From the NCBI GenBank assembly GCA_024305405.1, contig JAKNDB010000109.1, forward strand, positions 1,240,001 to 1,304,000: a DNA stretch of 64,000 nt. Direction: 5' to 3'. Below are positions 63,688 through 64,000 of this stretch, piece by piece. Every line of letters starts with the position of its first letter. The stretch's first letter is position 1. A program made the translations under genes and the position numbers. The notes beneath the pieces were generated by a model. That model was not told the origin of the DNA. It ran no database searches and worked only from the letters and a program-made list of their open reading frames with translations. The stretch is from Dirofilaria immitis. Lineage: Eukaryota; Nematoda; Chromadorea; Rhabditida; Onchocercidae.

Positions 63688-64000
63688 TATAATATTATCA
63701 AAACATTCTATCCATTGTAAAGATCCACCGTTTACAATTTTGTTTTTTCTCCACTCAATACTTTATCAATTGTTTATTTCAGAAGAGAAAATTTTCTGAA
63801 ATTTAAAACAATTCAAAGTTTTATTGAAATGAAATAATACAGTACTGTAATTGTTTATCAGATTAAATATGTACTGATAACAATTGATTTGTTTAACTCT
63901 TTCATAGAAATACTAAACTGTCACTTCGAACAACTTCCTCTTATTAAAAATGTAAATTTGGATATTGTATGTCTTAATCATATATAATATGTATGTAATA
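63688..64000 (+). other. DM-gene 3' UTR and downstream DNA
   Basis: AT-rich; no further exon seen before the window ends. No canonical AATAAA was noticed within it. Confidence 0.5.

Noticed and set aside
1..64000. tRNA, rRNA, transposase or reverse transcriptase genes
   Set aside because: None was recognised by eye on either strand; a covariance-model and protein-profile search would be needed to exclude them.

Overview
The window looks like nuclear DNA of a parasitic nematode, most likely a clade III (filarial-type) worm. The reasons: very AT-rich DNA, small exons split by AT-rich introns with TTTNAG-like acceptors, a gene built from nematode-specific DB modules, and recognisable homologues of worm genes (ric-3, cdgs-1, dif-1, a DM-domain factor). 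No bacterial, viral or transposon gene was recognised. The species call is inference.

Eight genes can be assembled by reading splice sites and phase. (1) 6104-17949 (+): a 26-exon single-pass membrane protein made of Ig, DB, FN3 and lustrin-type modules. (2) 19289-21999 (-): RIC-3, the nicotinic receptor chaperone, converging on gene 1. (3) 25609-29207 (+): CDP-diacylglycerol synthase. (4) 32579-34348 (+): DIF-1-like mitochondrial carnitine/acylcarnitine carrier. (5) 36608-38612 (-): a caveolin. (6) 40735-42578 (-): a small secreted PAN/apple-like protein, mostly invisible to simple ORF calling. (7) 51018-56604 (+): an SLC6 sodium-coupled transporter of the GABA/betaine/amino-acid type. (8) 61102-63687 (+): a DM-domain (Doublesex/MAB-3) transcription factor. 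Spaces between genes are 1.3 to 8.4 kb of AT-rich DNA with microsatellites, homopolymers and two minisatellites. The genes do not form an obvious pathway. RIC-3 and the SLC6 carrier point to neurotransmission, the large mosaic protein to cell-surface adhesion, and the synthase and carrier to lipid metabolism.

The most striking overall observation is that six of the eight gene models need a one-base shift to stay in frame (two shifts in gene 1, one each in ric-3, caveolin, PAN, SLC6 and DM). Most lie in or beside a short A/T run, and correcting each one restores the reading phase at the next splice junction. Homopolymer error in the assembly is the simplest reading, but true pseudogene lesions cannot be excluded from sequence alone. 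Other points: two GC-AG introns, an 18-base in-frame microexon candidate in the synthase gene, a perfect 21-bp hairpin in a dif-1 intron, a partial upstream duplicate of the DM exon, and a minisatellite that runs into the caveolin stop codon.
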